A DNA stretch of 64,000 nucleotides from Bradyrhizobium sp. 1 (GTDB lineage Bacteria > Pseudomonadota > Alphaproteobacteria > Rhizobiales > Xanthobacteraceae), in contig NZ_JADPJH010000038.1 in NCBI RefSeq assembly GCF_023073315.1, forward strand, positions 1-64,000. The letters run 5' to 3'. The notes beneath the pieces were generated by a model, which had not been told where the DNA came from, searched no databases, and saw only the letters and a list, made by a program, of their open reading frames with translations. Position numbers and translations under genes: made by a program. Below, piece after piece: positions 60,298 through 64,000 of the stretch; position 1 is the first letter of the stretch; each line of letters begins with the position of its first letter.

Positions 60298-60714
60298 CTA
60301 TTCGGGATGATCGACGACGCTGACGACGAGCGGCGTCTCTGGCCGCGAGATCGTAACCCGGAGGCTCGAGGTACCAACATCGTGGCGGTTCTTGCCTACG
60401 ACCAGCAGGGTGAAGGTGTCTGTGCCATTAAAATCGGGCTTGGCGTAATAGCGAAAGCCGGGCCCGACCAGAACCAGCTCACCGCTCTTCGGCTTGTCTG
60501 CAACTGAGACACTGTAGATCTGCATCGTCGACCAGCGCAGGCCCTGGATGCAGTCCGCGCCCGGCGTGATCGTCATCGACCATTCCATGGTGTCGCCGGC
60601 GAGCTTGTAGGGCTTGATGTCGCGCAGGCAGTTCGGCGTGGCGTTGGCGGCGGACGCCGATGCGAGAATGGCGAGCGCGGCAAAAATGGAAGCGTAAGTC
60701 GAAGGTCGTGACAT
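60298..60714 (-). CDS. Secreted hypothetical protein with Ig-like C-terminal region
   Basis: 138 aa from MSRPSTYAS; signal peptide ending ASAANATPN. Two Cys (NCLRDIKPYK and GADCIQGLRW) could form a disulphide. The C-terminal half FRYYAKPDFNGTDTFTLLVV and SLRVTISRP resembles the Big_9/cadherin-like repeat used in large adhesins, here as a single domain. Start at 60712-60714. It is likely periplasmic or released. Isolated gene; codon use is like the chromosome. Confidence 0.75.
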   Translation of the reverse strand: MSRPSTYASIFAALAILASASAANATPNCLRDIKPYKLAGDTMEWSMTITPGADCIQGLRWSTMQIYSVSVADKPKSGELVLVGPGFRYYAKPDFNGTDTFTLLVVGKNRHDVGTSSLRVTISRPETPLVVSVVDHPE

Positions 60715-61372
60715 GATGCGGGTCCCCAAACCGTGTGTTCGCTTCGAGGTTAGATGAACGAGATTGAAAGCTTGGTAAGGGACCGCAGTCCGCCATATGC
60801 ATTGGTTAAGCGCGAGCTAACGAGACGTATTTCAGGCTCCACGTCGTGGCCAAGCTCCACCTGGGAAACGATGAACGCCGAGAGCCGATCGCGCCCCGCA
60901 GGACTACCGGGCGGCATCCGCACCGCCGCCGCACGTCTCCTCGTCACCGGGCTGCGAACAGTCTTGATATCCCGGAAGCGTGGTGATCATTTCGTGAAGA
61001 AAAAGTGCGCCGGCCTAACTCGGCGCGGTGACACCAAAGCCGGTCGAGAAATCGCGCGATACGCGCAGCCGCACGCTTCGATGTTCAGAAAACGTCAGCA
61101 ACACGTAGGGCTTTGCCTGTTGCGAAGGCAATGGCGTGTCATTTCGGATCGACTCGCATTTCCAATCCCCGCATTTCTACGGCTTCATCGCATGCACGCC
61201 GAAGCACCCGCGAACCGCAATATCTTCGCGACGCCTCGCGCAACACGTAGTTCCTGAACAGGAACTCACCATCTGCCAAAATCGCTGATCGCAATTTTAG
61301 TCAATCAAGAACCTGACCTTAAAGCGCCGCGTGAATGATTGTTTCCAACAACAAGCATTCCATTGGGGCGTC
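60715..61372. other. Weakly coding stretch before the glycoside hydrolase gene
   Basis: About 650 bases. A + strand frame from 60754 to 61257 (167 codons; MNEIESLVRDRSPPYALVKR) is open but has no recognised motif, poor codon pattern and many Arg; a short opposing frame covers the same place. I think these are decayed or spurious. The last 110 bases contain AT-rich aatcaagaacctgaccttaa and the likely promoter for the next gene. Confidence 0.4.
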
Positions 61373-64000
61373 ATGTCTTCTCAATCAACTCTGCAGTTTG
61401 TCACCAAGACTGCGACTTCCACATCAGCGTTCATTGACTCGATCGGCGTCAACACGCATCTCGCCTTCAACAGCTCGCCATACGCCAACATCAACGAGGT
61501 GTCGGCTTCGCTGAACTATCTCGGCATCCACAATATCCGCGACCAGCTCTACACCACGACGCTCGCCACGAGCAGCTTCAACACGCTGGCCGCGGAGGGC
61601 TACAAGTTCGATCTCGAGGCGACACTCTCCAAGGACGGCACGGTGGACGTCTCCAAGTTCATCTCCGACCTCGACAGCCTGGCCAGCCGGTATCCTGGCA
61701 GCATCAAGGCGATCGAGGGACCGAACGAAGTCAATATCTGGAAGGTGACATACAACGGCGTCACTTCGATCGCATCGGCCGCAGAGGTCCAGAAGCAGAT
61801 CTTCACCGCCGTGAACTCTGACGCACTGCTCAAGGACCTCTCGGTCTACAACGTCTCGATCGGGTCCACCGACACCACCCAGTTCACCCAGCTCGGCAAT
61901 CTCGCGAACTCCACCGACTACGCGAACGATCACGCCTATGTCATGTCGACGACCAACATTTCCAGCGGTCTCGACTATCTGCTCTCGTTTGCCCAGATCA
62001 GCGCACCCGGAAAGCCGACCGTCATCACCGAAGCCGGCTACACGACCCTGTCGGGCTACTGGTACAATGGCGTCGACGAAGCGGTTCAGGCGAAATACAC
62101 CCTCAACACGCTGATGGATGCATATCAGAAGGGTGTCTCGCAGACCTACCTATACGAGCTTCTGGACGAGCCAAATCTGGGCGCCAACAATCCAGAGAGC
62201 GATTTCGGCCTGTTCCACGCCGACGGCACGCCAAAGATCTCGGCAACCGCGATCCACAACCTGACCGAGATCCTTCAGGACAAGGGGCAGTCCGCGAGCA
62301 GCGCATCGGGCAGTCTGACCTATGCACTGTCCGGCACGCCGACCACGTCGCATGACATGGTGTTCGCCAAGAGCAACGGCAGCGTGGACCTCGTGCTGTG
62401 GGCCGAGCCGGTGCTGTGGAATCAGAACACGCATAGCGAAGTGCAGGCAACGTCGTCGCCGGTGACGGTGACATTCGGCCAGACCGAAGCTCTCGTGAAG
62501 GTCTACGATCCCATGCTGGGTACCAGCCCGATTGCGACCTATGCCAACGTCAGCAGCATTCAGGTCTCTATCTCTGATCACCCGCTGGTGATCGAGGTCA
62601 CGCCCATCGTACGGGCTGCCACGACGGCGTCCCTTGGCTCGAATACCAGCCAGACCTATGTTGCCGGTGTTCTGGCGGCCGAGACCACCACTTTCGCCGC
62701 CGGCTCGACCGACCTGTCCGACACCAAATCCTACACGGCCGGCGTGCTGACGCGGGAGACGGTCGTCCACGCCGACAATTCCAAGGACGTCTTCATCTAC
62801 AACGTCAAGAACCAGAGCTACGTCAGCGAACACGATACTTTCGATGCGAACGGAACGCTGACCGCGCAGGTCCGTACCCACGCCGACGGGACCTTCGCCT
62901 ATAGCTACAATCTCGCGAGCGACGGGACCAAGACCACCGACACCTACAACGCGGCCGGCATCATCACGTCGGACACCATCCTGAACGCGGACGGATCGTC
63001 GGAGGCTAGATCCTACACCAACGGAATAATCGTCAACGACACAACGAAATATGCATCCGGCACGATCATATCGGACTCCAAGAACTACACCAACGGCATC
63101 CTGACCAGCGAGACCGTCAAGTTTCCGGTGGGATTTGAAACCAAGATCTACACCGCCGGCGTGCTGACCCGTGACGATATCGTCCACGCAGACAACAGCG
63201 AAGACGTCTATCTCTACGGAATCCAGAACAAGGACTACGTCTCGGGACACGACTTCTACAATTCGGCAAGGGTCCTGGTGTCCTCGGTGCGCACGCATAC
63301 GGACGGCTCCCTCGCCTACACGTACAATCTGGGCGCCGACGGCAGCAAGACGACCGACCAGTATGACAGCACCGGTCATCTGGTCTCCGACAACGTCATC
63401 TACGCGGACGGATCGTCTGACACGAAGACCTATGCCAACGGCGTGGAGACCCGCGAATCCATCACCTTCGCCCGCGGTGCCGCAGATCTGAGCGAGCTCA
63501 AGGTCTATTCCGCTGGTGTCCTGACCTCGGACAGCATCGTGCACGCGGACAAGTCGAAAGACGTCTATCTATCCAACGTGCAAAACAAGAGCTACGTCGC
63601 CGAGCACGACGTCTACAATTCGGCGGGCGTCCTGACCTCGACCGTTCGCAGCCACGCCGACGGCTCGTCCGACTATGCCTATAACCTCGGCTCGGACGGC
63701 ACCAAGACGACCGATACCTACGATGCAGCCGGCGTCCTGACTTCGGATACCGTCGTCCACACTAACGGCTCGTCGGATGTCAAGACATACACAAATGGTG
63801 CACTGACCAGCGACATCATCAAATACGCCGCCGGCTCTGCCGATTTCAGTGACAGCAAGACGTTCGCATCGGGCGTCCTCGTCAAGGAAACCGTCGTCCA
63901 CGCCGACAAGAGCAAGGACGGATACGACTGGAGTATCACCGGCAAGAGCTACGTCGCCGACCATTTCATATACAATTCGGCCGGCACGTTGGTGACGTCT
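61373..64000 (+). CDS. Large secreted glycoside hydrolase-like protein with C-terminal repeats (partial, runs off the window)
   Basis: Open from ATG at 61373 (GGGG upstream) to the last base: 876 codons with no stop, so the gene is incomplete here. Residues about 15-310 look like a clan GH-A TIM barrel: acid/base Glu119 in AIEGPNEVN and nucleophile Glu220 in VITEAGYTT, with YLYELLDEPN and ESDFGLFHADGTP. About 320-420 form a beta domain. From about residue 450 the protein is made of repeats (see 62726). There is no N-terminal signal peptide, which fits type I secretion through a C-terminal signal outside the window. Substrate unknown. Confidence 0.85.
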   Translation, partial: MSSQSTLQFVTKTATSTSAFIDSIGVNTHLAFNSSPYANINEVSASLNYLGIHNIRDQLYTTTLATSSFNTLAAEGYKFDLEATLSKDGTVDVSKFISDLDSLASRYPGSIKAIEGPNEVNIWKVTYNGVTSIASAAEVQKQIFTAVNSDALLKDLSVYNVSIGSTDTTQFTQLGNLANSTDYANDHAYVMSTTNISSGLDYLLSFAQISAPGKPTVITEAGYTTLSGYWYNGVDEAVQAKYTLNTLMDAYQKGVSQTYLYELLDEPNLGANNPESDFGLFHADGTPKISATAIHNLTEILQDKGQSASSASGSLTYALSGTPTTSHDMVFAKSNGSVDLVLWAEPVLWNQNTHSEVQATSSPVTVTFGQTEALVKVYDPMLGTSPIATYANVSSIQVSISDHPLVIEVTPIVRAATTASLGSNTSQTYVAGVLAAETTTFAAGSTDLSDTKSYTAGVLTRETVVHADNSKDVFIYNVKNQSYVSEHDTFDANGTLTAQVRTHADGTFAYSYNLASDGTKTTDTYNAAGIITSDTILNADGSSEARSYTNGIIVNDTTKYASGTIISDSKNYTNGILTSETVKFPVGFETKIYTAGVLTRDDIVHADNSEDVYLYGIQNKDYVSGHDFYNSARVLVSSVRTHTDGSLAYTYNLGADGSKTTDQYDSTGHLVSDNVIYADGSSDTKTYANGVETRESITFARGAADLSELKVYSAGVLTSDSIVHADKSKDVYLSNVQNKSYVAEHDVYNSAGVLTSTVRSHADGSSDYAYNLGSDGTKTTDTYDAAGVLTSDTVVHTNGSSDVKTYTNGALTSDIIKYAAGSADFSDSKTFASGVLVKETVVHADKSKDGYDWSITGKSYVADHFIYNSAGTLVTS
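62726..64000 (+). repeat. Coding tandem repeats, about 119 residues per unit
   Basis: Units begin with Lys codons at 62726, 63143, 63500 and 63857. The first spacing is 417 bases and the next two are exactly 357 bases. Each unit carries VHADxSKDVYLxxVQNKSYV, YNSAGVLTSxVRxHADGS, YNLGxDGxKTTDxYD and Y.NG.LTSD segments, so it is itself built of about 20-residue sub-repeats. The longer first unit has an extra sub-repeat. The last unit is cut by the window end. Confidence 0.85.

Noticed and set aside
60754..61257. 167-codon gene
   Set aside because: No motif, poor codon pattern, and an overlapping opposite frame; kept only as part of a weakly coding region.
62150..63544. A 464-codon minus-strand frame in the repeat region, with Val/Asp/Gly-rich repeats
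   Set aside because: It is the reverse of the glycoside hydrolase repeats; the + strand frame is continuous for 876 codons with a start and catalytic motifs.
62726..64000. Possible CRISPR or other short-spaced repeat array
   Set aside because: The repeats are 357-417 bases, in frame with a protein, and lack uniform short repeats with unique spacers.

Overview
The window looks like chromosomal DNA of a Bradyrhizobium or close relative (Alphaproteobacteria, Hyphomicrobiales). The basis is high GC, strong codon bias, the gene families, and many intergenic inverted repeats of the kind scattered through Bradyrhizobium genomes (for example the 27-bp arms at 15500-15579). This is an inference from sequence character, not a database match. 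I found no rRNA, tRNA or CRISPR array.

1-7.4 kb is a lipid region: a small hypothetical protein, a YciA-like thioesterase, a CarF/TMEM189-type plasmalogen desaturase homologue, and a tightly packed FadE-thiolase-FadB beta-oxidation operon. 7.6-13.4 kb holds an RND efflux pump (adaptor, pump), a TetR regulator and a flavin reductase. 13.6-25.5 kb is a mixed stretch: an MFS transporter, an AlkX/YcaQ DNA glycosylase, a Met-rich secreted protein, a caspase-less relic of a caspase/peptidoglycan-binding protein divergent from an OmpA-like gene with two CRP-type palindromes between them, a PMT-type glycosyltransferase, a FecR protein paired with an autotransporter-like barrel, VOC and cupin proteins, CsbD and FKBP.

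25.5-36 kb carries gamma-glutamyltransferase, trhO-slyX, a membrane diguanylate cyclase, hemE facing a divergent hemC, a GMC oxidoreductase, and a TetR gene divergent from an NTF2-like gene. 36.3-50.2 kb has a GGDEF-EAL protein, a VanA/VanB-like Rieske oxygenase-reductase operon with its own GntR regulator and TGTATACA operators, phosphoglucomutase, a secreted hydrolase, a lytic transglycosylase, an orphan response regulator, an acyltransferase, an MBL hydrolase and an aldose epimerase-like protein.

50.3-60.2 kb is the accessory part. It has lower GC, several non-ATG starts and short overlapping genes. It carries a phage-type DNA-processing module: ParB-domain DNA methyltransferase, two DUF5681 proteins, a YqaJ/lambda-exonuclease-like protein, an ERF annealing protein fused to an HNH-like Cys/His domain, and a small membrane protein. 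The ERF-HNH/membrane-protein pair occurs three times: once intact, once as a recombined chimera, and once as an HNH remnant with an in-frame TAG followed by an intact membrane gene. A duplicated segment (small secreted protein plus small membrane protein) flanks the module. No integrase, terminase large subunit or structural phage gene is visible.

60.3 kb to the end has a secreted hypothetical protein, a weakly coding stretch, and a large clan-A-like glycoside hydrolase with a C-terminal array of about 119-residue repeats that runs off the window end.
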